From Clavaria fumosa (lineage: Eukaryota; Basidiomycota; Agaricomycetes; Agaricales; Clavariaceae): a DNA stretch of 64,000 nucleotides. The stretch lies in contig OX637796.1 of the NCBI GenBank assembly GCA_951802425.1, positions 930,001-994,000 of the forward strand, written 5' to 3'. Below, one piece after another: positions 10,083 to 19,019 of this stretch (the stretch's first letter is position 1; every line of letters begins with the position of its first letter). The notes under the pieces are model-generated. The model was not told the origin of the DNA. It saw only the letters and a list, made by a program, of their open reading frames with translations, and made no database searches. The position numbers and the translations under genes were made by a program.

Positions 10083-13000
10083 GTATTCCAAACACAACCA
10101 TCTCTGTCTTCTGCAACAACGTCCACAGATCTAACCACATTACACACGCCATTCTACGAGACCAAGCTAGACCTAAATCCAAAACTGACATAATCATCAT
10201 TACAGAACCCTGGATTGGAACCATACGGGCACAAACGCAAGAGAAAGGCACAGTTAACCATCCAGATTGGATCTGTATTGCCCCAAATGATATCCAAAAT
10301 GCCGATGTTGTCCTATACCACCGAAAAAACGCACGATTCAGAGTCACTCCACTCTCTCACCGATCACAAATCACTAAACACACCCTACACACACAGATAA
10401 GCATAGGAGACAACTTTTCAGTAACTCTCACTGCAATATACAACTCCCCTTCGACATTCGACGCTACCACTCAGATGCAAAAAGAACCAGACCCGGACGA
10501 GGAACCGATTATCTTATGCGGCGACTTTAACTTGCACTCCCCGGACTGGGACTCTACAGTCCACCATGCCGACGAAAGAACGAACTCATTCCAAGACTGG
10601 CTCGACCACAATAGGTTCCAAGTTCTCAACGATCCTGACCAACCCACATTCCATGGACCTAAATTCCAGTACGCGAAAGTCGATGACCTCGTGATCGCGA
10701 ACACCAAAGTTTTCGAAAGCTACGACATAAGCCCTATCCGAGTAGTCACTGAACGACACTATGCATCCGATCATTACCCGATAACATTTGACATCATCAC
10801 ATTCACAGAAACCAGACCTCCTGATCCCCACCACTCTTTAACGGAAAAACACAAAGAATCATGGACGACCACGATCTCCCCCACCCTAACAAACCTCCTC
10901 GCTCAAGCCCCCGAGAACGCTACCCCACAGACCCTCGACCAACTCAGCAAAAGCTTGATAGACGCTATCTCTAGCACCACTCAACAAACAATGCCGGAAA
11001 CCCGCCCCCACTCTCACCACGCCAAACACTGGTGGAATGAAGATCTTACAAAAGCCATCACACAACTCAGAAACCTCAGCGAGGTTATAAAAAGGTCACA
11101 TAACCCCATCTTAACCCAACAGTATAAACGTACCCAGGCAGCATTCCGCGGCAAGGTAAGACATGCCAAAAGGGAGTGGGCAACCGAAAGACTAGAGGGC
11201 GCCACATCCAAGACAGTGTGGGACTTTACGAAATGGTACAAACACGACGGCAAAAGATACCGACCACTCTATACAAGCCCCTCAAATGTTCCGGCAACGT
11301 CAGACCAAGAACGCGCGCACACTTTCGTTCAACAATTCTTTCCTGACCCCCCCCCAGTCATTCCCTATATACCCACTGACGATCAATGCCCAGAACGTCC
11401 ATTTTTCCCACTTACACATTCTGAGCTAGAATATGCCATACGACACCAAAGGAAAGATACAGCCCCTGGACCATCAAGGATAAACTACACAGCGATCCGA
11501 TGGACCTGGGAAACCGCTCCCGACCTGATGTACTACCTATACTCCAAGTGCATTGAAACCGGTCACTACCCTAGCCCCTTCAAAATGTCGAACACGGTAG
11601 TAGTCCCCAAACCCAAGAAACCCGACTATAGTATCCCCTCCGCGTACCGCCCTATTCAACTAATCGAGTGCCTAGGGAAAATTCTTGACAAGATCATAGC
11701 ACGAAGAGTCCAGTACGAAGTCGCCGCAAACGACCTCGTATCGCATTATCAATTCGGTGGACGAATTCATGCGTCCACCATCGATGCAGGCATAGCCTTC
11801 GTACAGGACATCTACAGCGCATGGGCAAGACGCTCAAAGGCCACCGCACTCTTCTTTGACATCACCGGTTTCTTCAACGCCGTCAACCATGAAGGCCTAT
11901 CTGCAAGACTGACTCACGCGGGCTTCAACAAGCCCATGACCAACATAATCAACTCATTCCTACGACAACGCACGACCACCATATCCTTCGACGGATACAC
12001 GTCCGAACCAATCCACATCCAAAATGGAATACCACAAGGATCCCCTCTCTCACCCATACTCGCCATTATCTATAGCGCTGACCTACTCAACCTCAGACAA
12101 CTAATCACACAGGGAGTAATCTCGTTTGCGTACATAGATGATGGGGTCATTTTAACATCCTCCTCATCCCTTGACACTAACATTATTAGACTCAAACGGG
12201 CGTTCGAGACGATCACACAATGGTTGACTGCCAACGGACTAGAGGTACAGCCAACAAAAATCGAACTAATGCACTTTACCAAAGGCCCAGATAAAAACTC
12301 CCCAACACTCCGACTACACAACCAGAGACCAATCGCAGCCCCAAAAACGATTCGCTGGCTGGGCTTTTTCCTCGACAGACACCTAAATTTTACTCACCAC
12401 ACGAAAACCATGGCCAACCGTGCGAAAGCAACAATTAGAGCGATGAGCATCCTAGGCAACACCGTCCGCGGAATGTCCCACCTTCAACTCAGACAACTAA
12501 CGCTCTCTACCATAATTCCCGTCCTCACCTACGGATGCCAGCTGTGGTGGGGAGGCCGCTTCGACCAAACCAACACCAAACGTATCCAAACGGCCTTGAA
12601 CCTCGCCCTACGACGCATCTGCCGCGCCTTCCGATCCACTCCAATAGCAGCGCTACAATATATATCACACATCCCACCAATCTCCTTAATCACACACCGT
12701 CTCTGTTACTCATACTCGATCAGACTACACAGACTACTCCCCAGCTCACCGGTACTTTCTAGAATCCCCCCACCACCACGAAAGATTCGACTGACGCTTC
12801 CAAACCAACGAATAACGATACGAACACCGCCGTCTAGACAGACGCCCCTACAACGACTAGCACAACTAACAAACGCTCCCACAAGACCCCAACTAAACCC
12901 CCTAATCAACCCACCCTGGAGTGACCCACTCAGCCGGCATCCCCGAATAACCACAATACTACCACCCAAAAAAGATCTCCGAGACAAATACCTCGAAGAC

Positions 13001-14110
13001 ATCTCCTCATTCCTTTCAAAAGCACCCACTCTAATGAACACACTCTTTGTAGGCACGGACGGATCCAGGAAAAGAGTTGACCGCCTCCAGCCGAACCCAG
13101 CACCACTTCCAAATCCAAGAGAAGCACTCCCGATCAGGAGACGCATCAAAGGCCCCAAAAGAACAGGTGCCGGGATACACGCCAGACACGGACCAGTTAC
13201 CGCATTCGAAGGCGCCTACAGCGCCGGTACCCGCACCAACGCTTATGACGGAGAGTCTTTAGCTCTGACGGCAGGCATAATACTAGCTACTCGCTACTGC
13301 GAACAACACAAAGACATAAAAAACATCGTATTCCTTTCCGATAGCTCATCTGCACTACAAAACATTACTGACACCAAACCACACCCCTCACAAGCTCTCT
13401 CTTTACTATTCACAAACCTCGCACGAAAATTCCTCTCCAACGACGAACATCACATAACACTCCAATGGATCCCAGGCCACCGAGGACTAGAAATAAATGA
13501 AAGAGCAGACAAACTAGCACGAGAAGGCCGCAAGAAACAAGGGGGAATTCTCCCAAACTCATTATCATACCACGCTGAGAAGCGTTCCAAACTCGTATTA
13601 CGAAAATGGCGGAAACTAATTAAAAAATTCCCTTTTACAGGAGCTTTCGGAGAGGCTAACGCACTCGAACCTCCCACCACTAAACCAGGAAAACTTTTCC
13701 TCCATTTAAAAGACCAACCAGAAGTCTTCGGACGACTCACCCAAGTACGCACGATGCACGGATATAACCTACCATATTACGAACGAATGAAGATTCCTCA
13801 CGAACCCGAATGCTCATGCGGGGACACCATCCCCCTTACGACGCCGATGCGATTCCGAGATCATATATTTCACAATTGCCGCACTTACGATGCGCACCGA
13901 CACGTACTATCCGCAGTACACCACGATCACTCGCCGCCGATCCTATTGAGCGGCACGAAAGGCCTCATGGCCATAGCGAAATTCTTACGCCTCTCGGGAG
14001 CCTTCACGGCAACCGGGAAACCATACGAACCACCCACTCTGCCAGAACTACCTGGCCTCGACCTATCCGACTCTGCCTCCCACCCAGCGGAGCCTCCCGA
14101 CCCACACTAG
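10076..14110 (+). CDS. LINE ORF2: endonuclease, reverse transcriptase, RNase H
   Basis: Intact ORF of 1344 aa. Residues about 1-240 are an APE-type endonuclease (ITEPWIG, GDFNLHSPDWDS, SDHYPITFDI). About 480-770 is the reverse transcriptase (YRPIQLIECLGKILDK, FFDITGFFNAVNHEG, GIPQGSPLSPILA, catalytic YIDD). About 985-1130 is RNase H (GTDGSRKR, DGESLALTAG, LSDSSSAL, IPGHRGLEINERADKLA). A C-terminal CSCG...HIFHNC cluster follows. The start overlaps the end of ORF1 by a few bases, suggesting translation by termination-reinitiation. Every catalytic motif is present, so the protein may be active. Confidence 0.97.
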   Translation: MLSIPNTTISVFCNNVHRSNHITHAILRDQARPKSKTDIIIITEPWIGTIRAQTQEKGTVNHPDWICIAPNDIQNADVVLYHRKNARFRVTPLSHRSQITKHTLHTQISIGDNFSVTLTAIYNSPSTFDATTQMQKEPDPDEEPIILCGDFNLHSPDWDSTVHHADERTNSFQDWLDHNRFQVLNDPDQPTFHGPKFQYAKVDDLVIANTKVFESYDISPIRVVTERHYASDHYPITFDIITFTETRPPDPHHSLTEKHKESWTTTISPTLTNLLAQAPENATPQTLDQLSKSLIDAISSTTQQTMPETRPHSHHAKHWWNEDLTKAITQLRNLSEVIKRSHNPILTQQYKRTQAAFRGKVRHAKREWATERLEGATSKTVWDFTKWYKHDGKRYRPLYTSPSNVPATSDQERAHTFVQQFFPDPPPVIPYIPTDDQCPERPFFPLTHSELEYAIRHQRKDTAPGPSRINYTAIRWTWETAPDLMYYLYSKCIETGHYPSPFKMSNTVVVPKPKKPDYSIPSAYRPIQLIECLGKILDKIIARRVQYEVAANDLVSHYQFGGRIHASTIDAGIAFVQDIYSAWARRSKATALFFDITGFFNAVNHEGLSARLTHAGFNKPMTNIINSFLRQRTTTISFDGYTSEPIHIQNGIPQGSPLSPILAIIYSADLLNLRQLITQGVISFAYIDDGVILTSSSSLDTNIIRLKRAFETITQWLTANGLEVQPTKIELMHFTKGPDKNSPTLRLHNQRPIAAPKTIRWLGFFLDRHLNFTHHTKTMANRAKATIRAMSILGNTVRGMSHLQLRQLTLSTIIPVLTYGCQLWWGGRFDQTNTKRIQTALNLALRRICRAFRSTPIAALQYISHIPPISLITHRLCYSYSIRLHRLLPSSPVLSRIPPPPRKIRLTLPNQRITIRTPPSRQTPLQRLAQLTNAPTRPQLNPLINPPWSDPLSRHPRITTILPPKKDLRDKYLEDISSFLSKAPTLMNTLFVGTDGSRKRVDRLQPNPAPLPNPREALPIRRRIKGPKRTGAGIHARHGPVTAFEGAYSAGTRTNAYDGESLALTAGIILATRYCEQHKDIKNIVFLSDSSSALQNITDTKPHPSQALSLLFTNLARKFLSNDEHHITLQWIPGHRGLEINERADKLAREGRKKQGGILPNSLSYHAEKRSKLVLRKWRKLIKKFPFTGAFGEANALEPPTTKPGKLFLHLKDQPEVFGRLTQVRTMHGYNLPYYERMKIPHEPECSCGDTIPLTTPMRFRDHIFHNCRTYDAHRHVLSAVHHDHSPPILLSGTKGLMAIAKFLRLSGAFTATGKPYEPPTLPELPGLDLSDSASHPAEPPDPH

Positions 14111-14271
14111 ACCTAAGAGAGCACAACCACCTACTCTCCCAATACACCTCCCAACCCCAACCAACCTCCTCACCATACCTTTTTTACGTACATCACGTAC
14201 AACCGCGTCTTTGTCTTAGCCACATGTTGCGGAATACAAATGCTGATTCAAAAAAAAAAAAAAAAAAAAAA

Positions 14272-14284
14272 ATCGACGTCATGT
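14272..14284 (+). repeat. LINE target-site duplication, 3' copy
   Basis: Exact copy of 8297-8309 (ATCGACGTCATGT), immediately after the A-run. Its first A is shared with the poly-A. Confidence 0.9.
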
Positions 14285-15032
14285 GATCTGAGCGCTTCAC
14301 TATCGTGGGAACATACCAGACACATGCAAAGTCACACCAAAGACGCCGTCACAGGTGTGATACACCGCACCATCGCACCAACAGGTACAGATTGTCTGAT
14401 GTTTGTCATAGTAAACTACGGTACAGTAAATGTAGTTCTGGTCTTTTAGAGAGTGACGACAGGGGCGGCGTGTCCTTTCAGGACTCCTTTGACTCCTTTC
14501 TGAACAGGATCGTGCTGAGTCACATGTGACAATGAGCCTCGTTGAGAAATCCACTTTTTCCGAATTCAACCAGTGACAGCCTCCACGCACCCACCAATAA
14601 CGGCGACGAAATCGACGTACCAGAGTCTGTCTCCCTGCTCGCCGGTAGGAGGCACTTCTAGTGCGTGCGTGCATGCTACTCGACGCTCAGCGGCTGCACC
14701 ACGACTGTGACCGTACCGAACAAAAAGGCGCGGCGCTTCGCCTCAATTTCAAGTAGTCATTGACCGTGAAAGGCTGGGAGCGGCGCCCAGGTATGTAAAA
14801 CAAGCCTCGAGCTCTACCTGTATCTACCAACTGTCTTTCCCCTTGCCAGTCAACCTTGGTGCCCTGAGGATTAACGGCCCCGCACGACCTTTTGTGACGC
14901 GGGAATGTTCGGGTCGACTCCAATCTTGCTGACAACGCATGTGCAAGATACATCCGTCGATGACATGACTCCAACTCTTGTCGTGTTCCTACCTGATCCT
15001 GCTTCGACTGTCGGCGCTGTGGTCTTCGACGT

Positions 15033-15362
15033 TCACACAACGGGCCAGTCCGTGAAAGGGAAATCGTCGACACTCTCAACTTCGAAGGGTCCAACAACCA
15101 AGTGTATCCCAGTATTGTCGCCTCCCTCTCGCCTTCCGCATCGTGAACATCTCAACGCCCACCCGCACGATGTTTCACTCACGGTTGACTCATCACGTGG
15201 TCCGAACGTAGCCTCATTCAAATTCAATGCGTCGGCATAAGTCGTCTTTTCCACGCGTTTTTCCGTGATTGTAGACAGTTGTGGTTTGTCGGAATTTACG
15301 AGTGAGAAAATGCCCGCTATTGCTTTGAGCACTTGCGCATGGGATAGGAGAAAGGTTGTCAT
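15033..15362 (-). CDS. ORF C, Cys-pair hypothetical protein
   Basis: 109-aa ORF from ATG 15362, downstream of gene A copy 4 on the same strand. It contains LLSHAQVLKAIAGIFSLV, an Asp/Asn/Glu-containing middle and a Cys-rich motif CGWALRCSRCGRREGGD, ending in a hydrophobic tail. The unit-1 version has lost about 45 codons but keeps the Cys motif. The unit-2 version has stops. It overlaps the antisense position of gene B's 3' exons. It may be an exon of a larger gene or a fortuitous open frame. No family was recognised. Confidence 0.3.
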   Translation of the reverse strand: MTTFLLSHAQVLKAIAGIFSLVNSDKPQLSTITEKRVEKTTYADALNLNEATFGPRDESTVSETSCGWALRCSRCGRREGGDNTGIHLVVGPFEVESVDDFPFTDWPVV

Positions 15363-15594
15363 CTGTTCTTAGGTCTCTCATTTTCTTTTGACTGACGTAT
15401 TAGCAGGCGCCAAGACCCAAACCCAACAGAAGGTGACAATTTGATATACAAAGCAAGCAGTCAAATAGAACCAGGGAATCCTTATCAACACGGTACAGGG
15501 TTTAGTAACTACGATCAGAACTCAGTGGAAAGGCGAGAAGGAAGAAACGCAGGAGATTGTATAAGAACCACACCGCTTACGCTTGCACGTCGGT

Positions 15595-16279
15595 CTATTT
15601 CACCCTCGAGCTCAATTGGCTTGTATACACCGCCACCACGGCACAGAAACCAATTCCAGCCACAAGGCTCCCGATCATGACGATTGCGATGCCCACGGCG
15701 ACATGAAGCATCTCAAGCGCGAGGACGATGGCCATGCCTACAATGCTGAGGAGCAACATGGCTGCCGGAAAGAGAGCAGCGGCATGGAGCAGCCAATGCT
15801 TGTTGACCGGAGCGGCGTTTGCGAAGTGTCGGCCGCCTCTACCCCCTTGGTGGAGGTAGCAGATGGCGGCAAAGATGGCGAGCAAGTCGAGCTCGGCGAT
15901 ACAATAGAGGACGACGCGTGAAGATGATTCATGGTTGACCGAGTTGGAGGCGAGCAGCTGGGCCTCAGTGGCGAGGAAGGCACAACACTGTGCAAATGGC
16001 TCAGGTAATGCGAGGAGGAGACAGAGCAACGAGAGACACGAACAACAGCGACGATGGTTCGTATGTTGTCTGACCCCATGTTGCGATCTTCTGCTGAAGA
16101 AGCACAAACAAAGGTATGTCATCGTGTCATCTCCAACTGCAGAAGTGCATACCAGCCGGCTGACACTGGATAGTGACAGGAAGGACTTGTTTCCCACCTG
16201 CAGCGATTTCGGTATTCGCGGAATCTGCTTCGACCTGTTCTGCTGAAGCAGGAGATGGGCTGCACGTCTCCGAGTACAT
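15595..16279 (-). CDS. Family A small membrane protein, copy 4 (three exons, inverted)
   Basis: Predicted 189 aa from exons 16279-16153, 16093-16044 and 15987-15595, with 59- and 56-nt introns in the conserved places. Closest to copy 1 (MYSETCSPSPASAEQVEAD start). Two transitions near the 3' end turn the GTG-GAA-CAG of copy 1 into GTG-AAA-TAG, so the protein ends in SSRVK and lacks the last seven residues. All hydrophobic helices are kept. Intron 2 is shorter than in the other copies, which supports its being non-coding. Confidence 0.7.
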
Positions 16280-16447
16280 CAGTTCTTTCTGAATTTTGAC
16301 CAATTGATATGTAAAGTGCACGAGGGGAGAAATCAGAGATGAGGTGGCTGTGCTCGGTGGTGGAAAGACAGGCGGCACAGTTCACGGGACCTGTTTTAAC
16401 TATATCGGGAAATGGCACAGAAAAGGAGAAACCCCGAATAGTTATTC

Positions 16448-16709
16448 TATTATTGTACTACTTCTCTTGGCTGCTAAAGTTGTCGACAAAGGATGTACCC
16501 CGCTGCACGATCCCTACGTAATACATTTGCTATCGCTACAGAATACGAGACGGCAAGGTAAAAAAAAGGTTGCCAGGTGAAGCGGGGCTGGTTGCTGGCC
16601 TGAGGTGAGGTCTGTCAGTAGGGAAAGATCTGAAACGGCAATCCACTTACTGCCTAAGCCTCCAGTCTTGAGCCAGTCTTGAGCGGCTAGCAGGAACCGT
16701 ATCGGCTGC
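16448..16709. other. No gene seen
   Basis: Unique spacer between the inverted unit and the 94-bp array. Both strands carry only short open frames. Confidence 0.5.
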
Positions 16710-17300
16710 AGTCTTGAATGGCAAGTGGGAAACGCGTCGGCCGCGACCAACTGCTGAAGGTCGGGAGCCCCCAGTATCAAACAACGAGTGGACGCCGCGT
16801 CAGTTGTAACCGACCGCCGAAGGTCGGGAGCCCGGACGCGCCGCAGCGCCTGGGCTATGAGCCCCCAGTATCAAACGACGAGTGGAAACCACTTCAGTCG
16901 TGACCAACCGCCGAAGGTCGGGAGCCCGGACGCGCCGCAGCGCCCGGGCTATGAGCCCCCAGTATCAAACGACGAGTGGAAACCACTTCAGTCGTGACTG
17001 ACCGCCGAAGGTCGGGAGCCCGGACGCGCCGCAGCGCCCGGGCTGTGACCCCCCAGTATCAAATGATGAGTGGAAACCACTTCAGTCGTGACCGACCGCC
17101 GAAGGTCGGGAGCCCGGACGTGCCACAGCGCCCGGGCTATGAGCCCCCAGTATCAAACAACGAGCGGACACCACGTCAGTCGTAACCGACCGCCGAAGGT
17201 CGGGAGCCCAGACGCACCGCAGCGCCCGGGCTGTGAGCCCCCAGTATCAAACAACGAGCGGACACCGCATCAGCTGTGACCGACCGCCGCAGGTCGGGAG
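16710..17300. repeat. 94-bp GC-rich tandem repeat, about six copies
   Basis: The marker CCCCAGTATCAAA recurs at about 16768, 16861, 16955, 17049, 17143 and 17237, giving a 94-bp period. Each unit contains GACCGCCGAAGGTCGGGAGC and GCGCCCGGGCTATGAG. The 94-bp period is not a multiple of three, so every unit generates an overlapping 69-aa ORF in a new frame. These are repeat artefacts. GACCGCCGAAGGTC and GCGCCCGGGC are partly palindromic. Confidence 0.9.
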
Positions 17301-17413
17301 CCCCATGTTGCGGTGGAACCGACAACATGCCACCGGCCACAAGGCAGCAACCATATGCATCCGGTTGCTGCCTTGTCGTCGGTGGCAAGGGGGCTGAGGC
17401 AGGGGGGGGGGTG

Positions 17414-17772
17414 GCTAGCAAAAGGTCAGCAGCCGGGACGGTGAAAAATGAATGAAAAACGCATCGAGGCGGAGCAGAGCGGTTAAGTCGGCGGCTGGGG
17501 TGATGGCAGTTGAGTGAAAAATGGCGTCGAGGCGAAGCGGAGCGGCTAGCTGAAGGTCAGCAGCAGGCGTGGTGGTGGTTGAGAGAGAGACAGCTAGCAA
17601 AAGGTCAGCGGCCGGGACGGTGAAAAATGAATGAAAAACGCATCGAGGCGGAGCAGAGTGGTTAAGTCGGCGGCTGGGATGACGGCGGTTGAGTGAAAAA
17701 TGGTGTCGAGGCGAAGCGGAGCGGCTAGCTGAAGGTCGGCAGCGGGCGTGGTGGTGGTTGAGAGAGAGACAG
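17414..17772. repeat. 179-bp tandem duplication
   Basis: GCTAGCAAAAGGTCAGC followed by the same purine-rich stretch starts at 17414 and again at 17593. The two copies are nearly identical and are preceded by a G10 run at about 17402. Confidence 0.85.
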
Positions 17773-17879
17773 GACGGGGAACGAAAATGAGCACGAGGCG
17801 TTTTTCAACCAACGCACATTCTCACGCTCATGATCACATGGCAATTTCCCACACTAACACTGAATTGGCCAACATTTAC

Positions 17880-18190
17880 ATGCTCACGATCACATGACAC
17901 ATCAAATCCAGGCTCGCAATCACATGATATTAAAGTCCTGGCAAGCGCTCGTCCGTGCCCCTCACGCTCCCTGCGTCCCATGTCCTCGATGTATCGCGAT
18001 CCGTTCGCCTCACGCTCCGTGCGTCCAGATGCCCCGCATCTCTCCTCTCGCCCTGTGCGACTCAGAGGCCCCGTCTTCGCCTCCCCTGCTTAACCTACCT
18101 CGCTCCCTCTTTCCTTTTCCTTTTGCTTACTCATGTTTACTCCTCTACCTTGCTCGCTCCGCTCCCCTTTACTTTTCATAGTTAGCTCCT
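17880..18190. repeat. Pyrimidine-rich dispersed repeat, copy 1
   Basis: CTCACGCTCCGTGCGTCC, GATGCCCCGCATCTC and the CCTCCCTTGC-type pyrimidine tracts recur at 44580-44960 and 47480-48050. Related tracts are at 46970-47100. These may be LTRs or SINE-like sequences of an unidentified element. No coding potential was recognised. Confidence 0.5.
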
Positions 18191-18194
18191 GCTA

Positions 18195-18955
18195 GGGATG
18201 CCGAAGTTCGGTCCCGAACCGCCGAACTGAACCTAAGGTTCTGGTTCGGTCCGGTTCTGGTTCTGGTTTCTGCATGTAGGTTCGGTTCATGGTTCTGTAG
18301 CTCAGGCATCTATCCGAACTTGGTTCGAACCGATGGACATGGCGATGCTAGGGAGATTGCACTCTCTGTAGCAGAAGTTTCTTATGCGGTTGCTATCTAT
18401 CCATACGCGACGATGCGGTTGTGTGCATTATTCTTGTCGGGCTTCTTCTGCTGACGTTTTCTCATGTTGTTCTTGCAGCGGCGACACTTTTGTTATTATT
18501 TCCAAGACCAGAGCCCGAGGCTGGCGGATCGTCCAACGAGATCCCGTAGGCACTGGCGAGGTCGACCTTGACATGAGCAAGCAAGGATGGGTTCCCGCTG
18601 GCTGTCTTCGGAAACAAACGTCCTGGTGGCAATTGCAACGGCAGAAGCAAGGGTTTCTGCTCCGCGTACTTCTCCTCCTGTGTCTCCCGCCTACAAGACG
18701 CCTATTATCCCGCTCAGCATCTTGTCAACGAGTTGTCCAGGGATTGCATTGATGGATTATACGAAGCGCAGAGAAGATGAGTTGGATTTGAGCAAGGATG
18801 ATGCACTGAGAGTATTCAAACGTTACAATCGTTGGTCCTATGTGTGTCGTCAATCTTTGTTTTCCTGTCGAGCCTCGTCATGACTGGGAAATATCCGTGC
18901 AGGAGAACCAGAACCGACAGAACCGGGTTCGGCAGGTCAGGCGATTCAAGTGTTT
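18195..18955 (+). mobile_element. GGTTCGG-rich transposon end carrying a host-gene fragment
   Basis: TAGGGATGCCGAAGTTCGG at 18195 reappears inverted at about 46930-46950 (CCGAACTTCGGCATCCCTA), so it is a mobile terminus. TAGGGATG resembles the TAGGGRTG ends of hAT elements. Subterminal GGTTCTGGTTCGG blocks lie on both sides of the captured fragment (18479-18865). The other end was not located. It abuts the satellite start TTAATGCATCACATAAGC. Confidence 0.55.
18479..18865 (+). pseudogene. Captured SH3-domain protein fragment
   Basis: The fragment begins exactly after a splice acceptor (GTTCTTGCAG, ends 18478). The first part reads GDTFVIISKTRARGW...KQGWVPAGCL, the second half of an SH3 domain. 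After a one-base frameshift near 18610 it continues ETNVLVAIATAEA, a Pro/Ser linker and a second SH3 start (ALMDYTKRREDELDLSKDD...NRWSYV). It stops at a possible splice donor (GTGTGT). The ALYDY-like and ELDL signatures support the SH3 call. The parent gene is probably a multi-SH3 scaffold protein of the polarity type (inference). Confidence 0.7.
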
Positions 18956-19019
18956 TAATGCATCACATAAGCTAACTACCATAAATAGGTGATGCATCAA
19001 CAAGGGTAATTAGCTTCTG

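Larger units (their letters stand above)
8310..14271 (+). mobile_element. Tad1-like LINE (non-LTR retrotransposon), near full length
   Basis: The element has ORF1 with zinc knuckles, ORF2 with endonuclease, reverse transcriptase and RNase H, a short 3' region and a 23-nt poly-A (about 14250-14272). It is flanked by a perfect 13-bp target duplication. The domain order with a C-terminal RNase H fits the Tad1 clade of fungal LINEs. Coding strand is C/A-rich with long CCCC runs. ORF2 is open throughout and ORF1 has one stop codon, so this is a recent insertion. It landed between cluster units 3 and 4. Confidence 0.95.
14285..16447 (-). repeat. Right arm of inverted segmental duplication (unit 4)
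   Basis: Reverse complement of 138-2565, with an internal deletion at 14671-14676 (GCATGC) that removes the central exons of gene B. What remains is gene A copy 4, ORF C, and the outer ends of gene B. The B intron at about 14793-14850 is still recognisable. Confidence 0.85.

Noticed and set aside
16788..17279. Set of overlapping 69-aa ORFs with nearly the same peptide
   Set aside because: The 94-bp repeat (not a multiple of three) makes the same ORF in successive frames.
18300..18330. TTCGAACC motif suggesting a tRNA T-loop
   Set aside because: No acceptor or anticodon stems around it; part of the GGTTCGG-rich element end.
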